From the NCBI GenBank assembly GCA_032871835.1, contig CM065303.1, positions 23,128,001 to 23,192,000 on the forward strand: DNA of 64,000 nt. Direction: 5' to 3'. Below, one piece after another: positions 12,301-22,564 of the stretch (positions are counted from its first letter, which is position 1; every line of letters begins with the position of its first letter). The DNA comes from Dipteronia dyeriana (taxonomy: Eukaryota; Streptophyta; Magnoliopsida; Sapindales; Sapindaceae). Under the pieces are notes generated by a model. That model saw only the letters and a list, made by a program, of their open reading frames with translations. It was not told where the DNA came from and ran no database searches. A program made the translations under genes and the position numbers.

Positions 12301-12465
12301 AAAAATAAAATTATGGACAAATGCTTAAAATAAGATTTGCAAGCTCACCAATACTGCTCAAGGGAAGCCGTATAAGTTATAGTGTGCGACAACCTTCCTT
12401 GATGCATTTGCAGACCGGAAACCTTGGCGTAGGTAGTGTATTGTCATCATATACACAAAACCTCT

Positions 12466-12816
12466 CTGTAAAACTACCATGTAACTCCATTCTGAACTAG
12501 CATGTAATTTGTATCATGTAAAACTACTAGAATTGTGCATGAGATTAGTCTTCCAAATTTTGTGATTAAATGAACTAGCATGTAACTTCATTCTGAACTG
12601 GCATGTAACCTGTAGCATGTAACATTACTGGAACTTGTGTAGTTAAATTGTTAAAAATTTGTGAAATGCCAGTTTTGGGCGATGGAAGCCTGCGTCTCAT
12701 TAGTTGAATTGGTGGGGAACAACTTATGTAACAACCATCCCTGTTTGAAGAACTGGAGGATTTTTAAGTGGCCTCACAATTTCTTTGGCAAATTTGCAAA
12801 GTATGAACAAGAAGTG
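12466..12816 (-). repeat. Inverted duplication, right arm
   Basis: Reverse-complement copy of 11646-12013, separated from it by about 450 bp. It ends exactly where the LTR of SIRE-like copy 2 begins (GAAGTG then TGTAAAG), so the retrotransposon insertion may have trimmed it. Confidence 0.85.
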
Positions 12817-14440
12817 TGTAAAGTCCTCATTTGTTGATTGGCTTATTTCGTGAACAAACCACATTTTTGGGGTTTATGTAAAGGTAGCTTAGGCTCTTAA
12901 GACCTCAAGAGGAGAAGCACCAAATGTAAAATTCTTGTGCTTACTTGCTTTGAAGAGATAGTTGCACACACTCACAAATTCATGCATAACTCTTATTCAT
13001 ATATGTTGTGTGTTTATACTTGTGTGCCTTTCGGTTTAAATGACTCTTGTTGATTCATTTACATCTTGTAATTAAAGTTTTATTTCATGTTAGGCATTAG
13101 AATAGGATGCATTTTCATCACTCTAGGACTTGTTGATTTTGTGTGTTTGAGTGTTGAAAAGGTGGGCAGTGCGCTGGTCGTGCGCTACTCGACTAGCGTA
13201 GCTTCACCAGCGCAACATTCCAGTGGATCGCCGCTTGTCATGTGCCACTTGTGCCACTCCACCCGCGCAACATTGAAAAAGTGGGCAGTGCGCTACTTGA
13301 CTAGCGCAGCCTCACTAGCGCAACATTCCAGTAGATCGTCGCATGTCATGCGCCACTCGATCAGTTCCAATTGAAAATTTAGGTTGTGCACTAGTGGTGC
13401 GCTACTCAACCAGCGCACCTTACCAGCGCATAGAGCGGAAGCTAGAACGTTTTTTTTTTCAAAATGACCTCACTTTGGTTGAAACTCATGTATATATAAC
13501 TCTTTGTATTCAGATCGTGCAAGAGTTCAGAACATCATATCTTTTCCTTAGAACACATTTCAAAAGGAAAACTCTTCCAAGAAATCATCTTTAAACACTC
13601 AAAACATTCTCATGTGCATAAAAACTTCATATTGCATCATCTAAAGTCATTTAGAGTGCATTTATGGATAGTTTTGCATCATCACATCTTGCTTGGTAAG
13701 TTTCTCACTATCTTGTTACAAGTTAAGTGTTCTTTTTGCTAAGGCATCTCTTTAATCATTTGTATGCTCTTAGAATACATTTAAGTTACAAATTAGAGAT
13801 TGTTGTAATGACATGATTAAGTTTTGTATGGTGATAGCTTCATAGGATTGTTTGATCTATGTTTAGCTAAGCTTTTTGAACGTGTCATTTAGCTTTTGAT
13901 ATCTAGGATTGCATTAATTGTCATCTCATCATCTTTGAAAAGCATATAAGGTATCCTACCCTTGTTTGTTCTTTGAATATCATCATATATTCACATAGGC
14001 CATTTTATCTCTTCATTGAGAAGTAAGACTTATGTTGCTTCTGAGAGTAGGTAGCTTAAATCGTAAACAAAATGGACTACGTTCACTTATATCGGGATTA
14101 GATAGTGGTGGTGGATTTTAAACCAAGATTAGGTTGTAATTCCTTTGCCATTAGTGGATTTGAGGTTCAAGTGTGGCGCACTTATTAGCCCATGGTTTTT
14201 CCCATTTGGAGGGTTTCCATATAAATCTTAAATGTCTTTACTATTTTCGTACTTTTTACACTTGTGATATTATTGTAACTAGCTAGGGGTATTTTCGTCA
14301 ACTTGACCATTACCGAAAATTTGGTAAAATTGTTTTAAAATCTATTCACCCCCCCCCCCCCCCCTCCCCCCTCCCCCCTCCCCCTCTCCTCCCCTTCTCC
14401 CCTCTAGATTAATATTAAACACACCATAATATTTGTTTCA
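12817..14440 (+). repeat. 5' LTR of SIRE-like copy 2
   Basis: Starts TGTAAAGTCCTCATTTG and ends TTTGTTTCA, two bases before the primer-binding site. Related to 4719-6266 along its length except for the GC-rich minisatellite (13155-13435), which is of a different type. A long C-rich tract with T interruptions lies at about 14349-14403. Confidence 0.85.
13155..13435 (+). repeat. GC-rich hairpin minisatellite in LTR (GCGCTGGT...ACCAGCGC type)
   Basis: Repeated arms such as GTGCGCTGGT, CACCAGCGCAAC and GTGCGCTACTCGAC alternate so that each unit can fold on itself. The block is far more GC-rich than the surrounding LTR. The same motif family is found at 30100-30390 in an insert of apparently different type. 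Confidence 0.75.
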
Positions 14441-14442
14441 AT

Positions 14443-14460
14443 TGGTATCAAAGCAGGTTC
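14443..14460 (+). promoter_or_regulatory. Primer-binding site (initiator tRNA-Met type), SIRE-like copy 2
   Basis: TGGTATCAAAGCAGGTTC follows the LTR end by two bases and resembles the TGGTATCAGAGC complement of the plant initiator methionine tRNA 3' end. Confidence 0.8.
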
Positions 14461-14546
14461 CTAGACATACATAGGTGATGCTTGCTCATTTTGGTGTGTG
14501 TTTGTGTTGATCATTCATACATTTGCATTCATATCATCCAAACACA

Positions 14547-15652
14547 ATGAGTGGAAATGGTTACAACGAGGTAGCTTCTAGCACTAGACCTCCACTTCTC
14601 ACCGGGTTGAATTATGCTTCTTGGAAAGGCAAGATGGAGTCGTATATTTGCCAAATTCATGATAGGGGATGGATGGTGGTTGAAGACGGTTACACTCCAC
14701 CCATGATAACTCCTACGGACGGAGGAGAGGATGTACTCAAGCCAAAGGCACAGTGGAACGCACAAGAGTTTGAGGCATCAAAGTGGAATATGAAGGAAAT
14801 GCATGATGTCCTATGTGCAATGGATGAGAATCAGTACAAGTTGGTTCAAAATACTAGGATAGCTAAGGAGGCATGGGATATCCTAGAAGTTGCATATGAG
14901 GGAAACAATGTGGTTAAGGAATCGAAGCTTCAAGTTCTCCAAACGCAATTTGAATTGCTCAAGATGGATAAGAACGAGTGCTTCAATGACTTTGAAGTGA
15001 GGTTGATGGACATTGTGAACCAAAGTCATCAACTTGGTGATCCTTATTCGAATAGGAAGATCAAGCAGAAAATTATGAGATCTCTACCCGATAGATTTGA
15101 GTCTAAGGTGACGGCTTTAGAAGAGAATAGTGGTTACAAGGATATGAAGCCAAGTGAAGTGATTGGGAGGCTTCTAGCTTATGAATCTAGGAAATGTCCT
15201 AACCCCACACCATCGAAAATGCAAAAATATATTGCTTTGAAAGCCTCCGAAATCGAGAAGGAGGAAAGTGCCTTACTGATGAAGAAATTGCCTTGCTGAT
15301 GAAGAAATTCTACAAGTCCGAGAGGAAAGGTTTCAGATTCAAGGGTCAATACTTGAAGAAAAAGGCTTCCTTCAAAAAGATTGAGCCTAGGCAAGAAAAG
15401 ACTGAGAAGAAAGGAGTCCAATGCTATGAATGTGGTGGGATAGGTCACTTTGCCCCTGAATGTGCAAATCACAAGGTCAAGAAAAAGGGAAAAGTGATGG
15501 CTGCCACATGGAGTGAAAGTGATAACTCCAATGAAGGAGATGAGCCTTCGGATGATGAAGAACTCATCGCTAACTTCATAGCCTTTACATCCTCTCATAG
15601 GAGCAAAGATGCTAGTGAAGAAATGTCACATTTGGCGATGGATCCAAAATGA
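14547..15652 (+). pseudogene. Copia gag of SIRE-like copy 2
   Basis: I start at the MSGNGYN methionine; an upstream in-frame ATG at 14523 also exists. The gag body (LLTGLNYASWKGKMESYI..., UBN2-type) runs to a stop at 15297-15299. There a near-perfect 20-bp duplication (CTTRCTGATGAAGAAATTS) shifts the frame. The second part, 15293-15652, has the zinc knuckle CYECGGIGHFAPEC at about 15420-15462 and an acidic tail. The frame then ends because of the deletion that removed the protease. Confidence 0.85.
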
Positions 15653-18598
15653 AAGTTAAAGGAAAGGGAACTATTTCCATTCCCGGATTACAATCCTTGT
15701 CCAATGCTTTGTATGTTGATGGTCTAAAAACTAATTTGATAAGCATTTCACATCTTAGTGATGAAGGACTTTCCATCTTGTTTAGGAAAAATGATTGTTC
15801 TATCCTATTGCCAAATGGACAAACCTTGTTAAAAGGAATGAGATCTAGCGACAGTTGTTATTGTCTTGAAGCTAGAGGTGTCTCTTGCAATGTGTCCAAG
15901 GATGAACAAATTGAGTTGTGGCATGAAAGATTTGATCACATGAACCATCAGGATTTACGAATCTTATATAAGTTCAATGTTGTGTGATGCCTTCCCAAGC
16001 TTGGGAAAAAGGCAAATGGTGTTTGTGGACCTTGCCAACAAGGGAAGCAAACCAAAAGTATGCACAAAAAAGGCAAGTATTTATCCACCAAGGAACCTCT
16101 AGAGCTTCTCCACATGGATCTTATGGGTCTCATGCAAACCGAGAGTTTAGGTGGAAAGAGGTACATTTTTATGTGTGTAGATGACTTCTCTAGGTACACT
16201 TGGACTTATTTTCTTAGAGAAAAATCTGAAACCTTTGACAAGTTTAAAATGCTTTGTTCCAAAATTCAAAATGAAATGAACTCCAAGATTAAAAGCATTA
16301 AACGGATTAGGAGTGACCATGGGAAGGAGTTTGAGAATACCCATTTTGAAAACTACTGCAATAGTCTAGGCATTTCTCATGAGTTTTCGGCTCCCAGGAC
16401 ACCTCAACAAAATGGAGTTGTTGAGAGGAAAAATAGGGTTCTTCAAGAGATGGCCCATGTGATGTTGCTTAGCAACAATGTCCCTAGGAACCTATGGGCC
16501 GAAGCCGTCAATACGGCGTGCTATATAGGAAATAGAGTCTTTCTAAGGCCCCACACTAGGCAAACCTCATATGAGTTATGGAAAGGTAGAAAGCCAAATG
16601 TTAGCTATTTCCACACCTTTGGAAGCAAATGCTACATTTTGAATGACTGTGGTCAACTTGGCAAATTTGATGCTAAGAGTGATGAGGGTATCTTCATTGG
16701 CTATACCTTGAATAGTAGAGCCTATAGAGTTTTCAATTTAAGAACTAGGACCGTAATGGAATTATCTAATGTTGTCATTGATGATACTAGGCTCAAATCT
16801 AATGACCATGAGGAGGAGGTAGATCTAGTTGATGACATCCCTTTGGAAAAGGTTGTTGATATTCCTAATGTTGAAAAGGCTAATCTTGATGATGACATAA
16901 CACAACCTATTGATAAGATTCCTCTCTTGAACTCAAAAGAACCTGCTTCATGGGTTAGGAAACTCCATGACAAAGATGACATCATTGGAGATGTTAATAA
17001 GGGTGTTAGGACTAGGCGTCAAATGGCTAATCTAAGTAGTTACACTTGCTATACTTCTCAAATAGAACCCAAGAAGGTTGATGAAGCCTTAAAGGATGAA
17101 TTTTGGGTTCTTTCCAAGCAAGAAAAGCTTAACAAATTTGAAAGGAAAGAGAGGTTTGGACTCTAGTTCATAGGCCCAAGAACACCAATATGATAGGCAC
17201 CAAGTGGGTATATAGGAACAAATCCGATGAGGATGGCAACATTGTGTGAAACAATGCTAGGCTTGTAGCACAAGGGTACTCTCAAATTAAGGGTATTGAC
17301 TTTGAGGAGACATTTGCTCATGTTGCTATGATTGAGTCCATTAGGCTTCTTTTATCCATCTCTTGTTTGCACAAGTTCAAATTGTATCAAATGGATGTTA
17401 AGAGTGCCTTCCTCAATGGTTTCTTACAAGAGAAAGTGTTTGTTGAGCAACCCAAAGGGTTTGTGGATCCTCACCACCCTAATCATGTCTATCATCTCAA
17501 GAAAGCTTTATATGGGTTGAAACAAGCACCAAGGGCTTGGTATGAGAGCCTCACTCAATTTCTTATAGACAATGGCTACACTAGGGGTAGTGTTGACAAG
17601 ACTCTATTCATCAAGAAAGACAAAGATGAGCTATTTATAGCTCAAATCTATGTTGATGATATAGTTTTTGGCTCCACAAATAACACCAAAGTCCAACAAT
17701 TTGTTGATGTCATGTCTAATGAGTTTGAAATGAGTCTTGTTGGTGAGCTAAGTTACTTTCTAGGTTTACAAATTAAGAAAATGCATGATGGGATTTTCAT
17801 ATCTCAAGCTAAATATGCCAAAAACCTAGTGAAGAAATTTGGCCTTGAAAGTGCCAAACATTATGATATTCTCATGAGTACCACTTTGAAGCTAAGCAAG
17901 GATGCCAGTGGTAAAAGTGTGGATAAAAATTTGTGTCGTGGCATGATTGGTAGCTTGCTCTATTTGACCGCAAGTAGACCCGATATCTCTTTTAGTGTGG
18001 GTGTGTGTGTGCTAGGTACCAATCGGATCCTAAGGAGTCCAATCTCTCTTCCGTTAAGAGAATCATTCGCTATGTGAATGGGACATCTAACTATGGAATT
18101 TGGTACTCTTTTAACACTAATGCTAGTCTTGTAGGCTTTAGTGATGCAGATTAGGCAGGAAATTGTGATGATAGGAAAAGTACATCGGGCGGTTGCTTTT
18201 TCCTTGGGAACAACCTTGTCTCTTGGTTTTGCAAGAAGCAAAATTCGATTTCTTTGTCCACGGCTGAGACCGAATACATAGCTGCTGGGAGTGGATGCAC
18301 ACAACTCTTTTGGATGAAGCAAATGTTAGTCGACTATGGATTCAATCAAGGTACCCAGACTCTCTTTTATGATAACACGAGTGCAACTAATATTTCCAAG
18401 AATCAGGTTCAACATTCTAGAACTAAGCATATTGACATCCTTCATCATTTCATTAGAGAACTAGTTTAGAGCAAATGTATAGTACTTGAGCATGTAGGTA
18501 CTAATGATCAACTAGCGGATCTATTTACTAAACCCTTAGATGCTACTCGATTCAAAACTCTTAGTAGATCTATTGGGATTTGTTTCATGGAGTTATGA
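15630..18598 (+). pseudogene. Copia pol of SIRE-like copy 2, protease deleted
   Basis: After the gag tail the sequence jumps straight to the TFGDGSKMKVKGKG segment. The DSGCSRHMTG protease core present in copy 1 is absent, so a deletion lies near 15630. GAG-pre-integrase, integrase (MDLMG, RSDHG, GVVERKNR), reverse transcriptase (YVDDIVFG near 17650) and RNase H (TKHIDIL, ADLFTKPL) follow. Lesions include a stop at 15985-15987, a frameshift near 17150, a stop near 17250, a frameshift in the GTGTGTGTG run near 18005, a stop near 18153 and a stop at about 18467. The frame ends at 18598. Confidence 0.9.
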
Positions 18599-18965
18599 GT
18601 TTTGGCCTTTGACCCCATAAGGGGAACTCAAGCAAAGAGAGCTATTGTATACTTGTTGCATGCAAAATTTTGGAAATGTTTATGCTCCTTTATTGATTGC
18701 TTGAGTAGCTTGGTTGCACTTATACTATATTATATTGTATTTTCTTCAATAAGTGTGAACTTTGCTTTGATTACAATCCATGTCATATTTATGTTCAAAC
18801 ATGCATTTTTGGACTAGGAGATCTACATAGGAAGTACATATTGAATGACCTATAATTATCTCCATGACATGATGATTCTTTAATGACATGCTAATAAAAA
18901 ATGATAAAGCATGAATTGATGATTGCAATTGTTGAACGTAAAATATTGTGTGAAAAATGCTAGTG
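18599..18965 (+). other. 3' non-coding zone of SIRE-like copy 2
   Basis: Collinear with 3498-3850 of copy 1 (shared 'GACCCCATA...GGGGA...CTCAAGCAAAGAGAGC' with small changes). No gene is seen. Confidence 0.7.
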
Positions 18966-19215
18966 AGGGGGAGCATTGCATGATCCTCACAAAGAGTTAC
19001 TCCGGAAAGATATTCTACATTACAAAGAGATATACATAAAAAAAAACTTCAAATCTTCAATCTCTTGTAGAACTATCAACCCTACACACAAAACAAACAA
19101 CAAGTACACTTTCAAACCAAGTGCATGTGAGATGATCAAGTGAATAGAAAACAAAAGCATTTGCATTTAAGAATATGAGTAATGCACCACATCATGCAAA
19201 TATTTTGATTTAGTC
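18966..19215 (-). repeat. Inverted 3' segment of the SIRE-like element
   Basis: The reverse complement of this stretch matches about 4450-4700 of copy 1. Shared blocks are TTGTTTTGTGTGTAGGG / TTTGTTTTGTAGGG, TTCTACAAGAGAT, GAAGATTTGAAG, and the CTTTGTGAG end near the polypurine tract. The join to the direct-orientation part is at GTGAGGGGGAGC, itself polypurine-like. Confidence 0.75.
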
Positions 19216-19914
19216 TTGAATTTTTCAAATAATATGTCATAGATAATGTAAAAAACAAATATGGTGATCACATTAAAAAAAAAGACAATAGGGACCCTAC
19301 TTTGGGAACAAAACAATGAGACGAATAAGAAGACTACTTTATATGTATATCTAACTAAATTAAATAAATATAAAATATAGTAAAATTATTAGTAATTACA
19401 AGAATAATTAGTTATTTGTAATTAATTTTAATGACACTACTATATCCTATTTTTTGAAAAAAAAAAAAAAACTCTAATAATTTTATTTAATATGTATTTG
19501 TTTATTACATAAAGTAATTATAAATTTTACTGAACTAAGTTTAAATTATTAATTCTTTTAGTAAAATGTTGATTATAAAAAATAAAATCAACAAGGATAT
19601 AATATACGTATCCTATTTCAAGATAAAGTAGGAAAATGTAATTTCCTATCAAATAAGGGAAATATTTTAATAAAAATATTTTCTATTATTAAAATATTTT
19701 CTAAAACGATATCAGTAGTTATATTAAAATATTGTACAAAAAAACATATTTAATTAACATATCAATAGCTTATATATAAATAGTATGCAAAAAATATCAT
19801 ATATAAAGTTATAGCAAAACGGTAATAGTAACATTTACTATTTATCACTAAGGTCACGGGTTGAAGCCACATGAAATGTATAGAAATAGCTGGGTGGCAC
19901 GCGTCATTTTTTTT
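19216..19914. other. AT-rich DNA without recognised genes
   Basis: Very AT-rich, with A runs and scattered ATTAAT/TTTAAA words. No domain, terminal repeat or RNA gene is seen. It may be the inner part of the CACTA element that ends at 20191, but there is no direct proof. Confidence 0.5.
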
Positions 19915-20191
19915 TCATTAAACTTTTTTCAGCGGCCAATCCCCGTCGAAAATACTAGAAAATTTGACCACCTCTGATTACTATTACCGACGACATTTTT
20001 ATTTTTTCCGACGGCATTGATCGTCGGAAATGGTCATATATGTGACAGCTCGTCGGTAAATTGTTATTTGTGTTAAGCGTATTTGTGACGGTCTCCGACG
20101 GTCATTTCCTGTCGGAAAAGTGTATTTCCGACGGGAAATCGTCTTTTCCAACGGCATTTAGCCGTTGAAAAAGACCATTTTTTTTGTAGTG
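19915..20191 (-). mobile_element. CACTA (En/Spm) transposon end
   Basis: On the minus strand the terminus reads CACTACAAAAAAAATGGTC, followed by subterminal repeats of CCGTCGGAAA, CCGTTGGAAAA and CCGACGAGC in both orientations. This is the standard design of a plant CACTA end with transposase-binding subterminal repeats. The opposite end is not found; CACTAC at 19434 lacks the following A run. The element is either truncated or its other end is beyond what I can recognise. It lies against the broken gene at 20192-20676. Confidence 0.75.
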
Positions 20192-20676
20192 TCGAATGAA
20201 GGATCCTTTGGCTGACTCATAAACATCCACCAACCCCAACACAACCTCTCCCTTCAACTTCTTAGTGGTTGTCGACGTCCTGTACTCGGGCTCCGGTTTT
20301 CGGGATGTTGGGAAGTTAGAGCCATAAATCAGCAACAGCACAACCCCTGCCCCCAGGAGCATAGCTCAACTGATAGATTGATGAGCTTGGGGCTTAAGCA
20401 AATGATTTCTAAGTTAGCGGTTCAAATCCTACCAATGACAGAAGTTTCAAAAAAAAAAATCCGGTTTAGATAGATGGATAGATAGATACTGCCAAAAAGA
20501 AAAAACAACAGCACAACCCCTCTCTTCTTGTCCATGTAGTCAGTGTAATATTTCTTCTCAGCCATTGCCACCATGTTTTCATCATCAATAAGTAGCCTCG
20601 TCGCCTCCTCCACAGGAAGTGATTGTTGCCGGTTGGTGGTAGTAGAAGATTGATCTGCGGGTTCAATATTTTCCAT
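20192..20676 (-). pseudogene. 5' fragment of an unrecognised gene, cut by a SINE and by a CACTA element
   Basis: A start ATG at 20674-20676 opens a frame beginning MENIEPADQSSTTTNRQQS, with an upstream TATATATA near 20858. The frame is interrupted at MDKKRGVVL by the SINE (20349-20505). The same frame resumes after it (LLIYGSNFPTSRKPEPEY), because the 16-bp target duplication simply repeats GGGGTTGTGCTGTTG. It continues to VVLGLVDVYESAKGSF and ends at the CACTA terminus. I do not recognise the family. The part seen is hydrophilic with no clear domain. The downstream part of the gene is not found. Confidence 0.6.
20349..20505 (+). mobile_element. tRNA-derived SINE with 16-bp target-site duplication
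   Basis: An RNA polymerase III box A-like sequence (TAGCTCAACTGAT, 20362-20374) and box B (GGTTCAAATCC, 20419-20429) are spaced as in a tRNA. They are followed by an A run and a short GATAGATA-rich tail. The insert is bounded by perfect copies of CAACAGCACAACCCCT at 20333-20348 and 20506-20521. It splits the reading frame of the minus-strand gene. It is not a tRNA gene, because the 3' acceptor half cannot be paired. Confidence 0.85.
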
Positions 20677-22564
20677 TGATTTAGCAAAAGTGAAGCAATC
20701 GAGAGTGAAAAGGAGGATTGAAATGAAGAGAAGGAGAAGAGTTTATCGAATGGTTGAGCCAAATTCAGACAAAGAGGAAAGAGGGAACAACATTGCCTTG
20801 CTATATGAGTGTGATTCGGGATTGTGACTGTGATCATGAATAATATACTATCAAATTTATATATATAGTTAGTTGGCAGTGGTTGCATGTTAAGGATTAT
20901 TTATTTATTCATTTTAAATTGCAAAGTTAGAATCCGGTAAGGATTTTATTGAATTATATTTATAAACCTAGTTGCTTGGAAACTTCAAAAAAGCTCTCAC
21001 CATAGTTCTGAGTCTTGGTATTGTAAATTGCAAAGTGTGGGAGTGTGAGTCATATTCTAGGTTATAATTTAAAGATTAATCTCGTCACATTTGGATAGAT
21101 TTTAACTCAAAAATAACTTTTATTAAGAAAAAAAACACATGCAGGAGTTGAGATCACTTGCTTTAATCAAACATTACAAACACAAACGTGACTACTCTTA
21201 CAATAGAAGAGAGGAAAGTTGTGCTTTGTTTTTATTTTATAAATAATTAGGTGAAACTTTAAAGTAAAAATGAATTTTTATGTGTCATCTAGCTAGTTAG
21301 GGTTTGAGAAAATCAAACACAAAAGAAAAAACAAATGGGATATTTTCACGTAAATACTAATCATCTCTAATTACAAGTTCTATTAATTTTAACGATGTCA
21401 AAATGAAGTTAAGTTCATTTTCAATGTAAATATGTAATTTTGAGTTTCTAAATAGTAACATATCAGTATTTCTTTGCATTATGGATTCACTTTTGAAAAA
21501 AAAATAGAGAAATACATATTCGCATCTCCAATGCAATTATCTAAAGTCAAATATTTATTTATTTTATGACAAATCATAATAAAACAATTACTACATTTTC
21601 TCCTATTTTATTTTACAATTAAATGATCTTTAATATTATTGGTGGAAAGAGTTAGAAATCATAGTCAACATTTCTATGAGAGTTTCTAGAATTAGAAACT
21701 TAACTTCATATTCTCTAACCTTTTTTTGCCATATCATCTCCATATTCAATTTAGATAATTGGATTTGAGAGAATTTTTCTAATTTTTTTAATATTTATCA
21801 TATGTGGCACTCCATTTTCTTCAAATACATAATAGCATCGGAGATACTTTAATTATCATTTCATATTCCTAATCTATAAATTACAAAACTTAAAAAAAAA
21901 ATATCATAACCACTCAATAATCAGATATTAATTTATTAAATTTAATTCAAACGCAATATAATTTTATAAAAAAAAACTAGGGAATGTTATATAATTAAAA
22001 AAACAATAATTAAAAAGAAAGAAAGAATGAGATTGGAGGCCAAGAAAATGAGAGTTGACTTTGACTTCGTACTCTCCAAGATAATAATCACAAAATAAAT
22101 TTATTGGGAAAAAAAATACAAAAAACTTTCTGGTAATCTGGTACTACCGACCGAGTACTTCCTCATCTAACTAGCTATTTATTTATTTGTTTATTAGAAA
22201 AAAAAATCTGATGCCCACAAGAATCAGGTTCGTAGCATTTAGTTGATCATCATGAATAAAACTCTAAAATTAGATGATTGACACATTCTTATTGTAATTT
22301 TTTAGTCTCATTTTCAAGATTATGCTTTTATAGTTCGCTGGTTTTGTTTATTATTATTTTTTAAAATTATTGCAAATTTTAAATTTGTGGGAAGATATAC
22401 AATTCGAATTTGAAGTTGGATTGGTCCATGTGTCAAGTTCATTGTTTTGGCACGTGATAGGAAGTGTAAGAGAACTTTATATCATAGTAAGTTTTTGGAT
22501 ATATTGATTAATAACAATACAAATTCATTCATTGTAATTACAAGAGGAACATGTTTTGACTCTC
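20677..22564. other. AT-rich intergenic DNA
   Basis: Holds the presumed promoter of the fragment at 20192-20676 (TATA-like run near 20858). Otherwise no coding frame, RNA gene or transposon end is recognised. Confidence 0.6.

Larger units (their letters stand above)
8945..12465 (-). pseudogene. Ulp1-like (C48) protease with plant-mobile-domain N-terminus, MULE-1 cargo gene
   Basis: Reading from right to left, fragments of one multi-exon gene appear. About 12330-12460 gives VAHYNLYGFP, typical of the region after DUF1985/plant mobile domains. About 11267-11494 is acidic then strongly basic and looks like a nuclear-targeted linker. About 9548-9700 gives a SW-rich exon (GDKSWRGTAWSTVKH). About 8945-9365 is the peptidase end. 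There GHWILCDVDLEKHSVCIYDP supplies the catalytic His and Asp region and LDSDSCGVFTCRYA the catalytic Cys, so the triad residues are kept. In-frame stops, one just after the His/Asp segment and one after MHRKCF, show decay. Ulp1 enzymes process SUMO or SUMO-like proteins; why MULEs carry one is unknown. Exon limits are approximate. Confidence 0.75.
6267..12816 (+). mobile_element. Mutator-like element MULE-1 with Ulp1/plant-mobile-domain cargo (ends lost)
   Basis: A MuDR-type transposase remnant on + is followed by a divergent Ulp1-like gene on -. This layout matches MULEs with Ulp1 cargo known in plants (Kaonashi/CUMULE type). The left end is abutted by the LTR of SIRE-like copy 1 and the right end by the LTR of SIRE-like copy 2, so no terminal inverted repeats can be assigned. 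The stretch is probably a MULE invaded or truncated by both retrotransposons. Confidence 0.75.
12817..19215 (+). mobile_element. SIRE/Maximus-like Ty1/copia retrotransposon, copy 2, rearranged 3' end
   Basis: It has a 1.6 kb 5' LTR, a primer-binding site, gag, pol and a 3' non-coding zone whose end is inverted (18966-19215). No 3' LTR follows. The reading frames closely resemble copy 1 but have independent lesions, so the two are separate copies of related families. The right limit is approximate. Confidence 0.8.

Noticed and set aside
19434..19445. Left terminus of the CACTA element
   Set aside because: CACTACTATATCC lacks the A run and subterminal repeats seen at the certain end.
20352..20440. 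Possible tRNA gene
   Set aside because: Box A and B are present, but the acceptor and anticodon arms do not pair. An A tail and 16-bp target duplication show a SINE.
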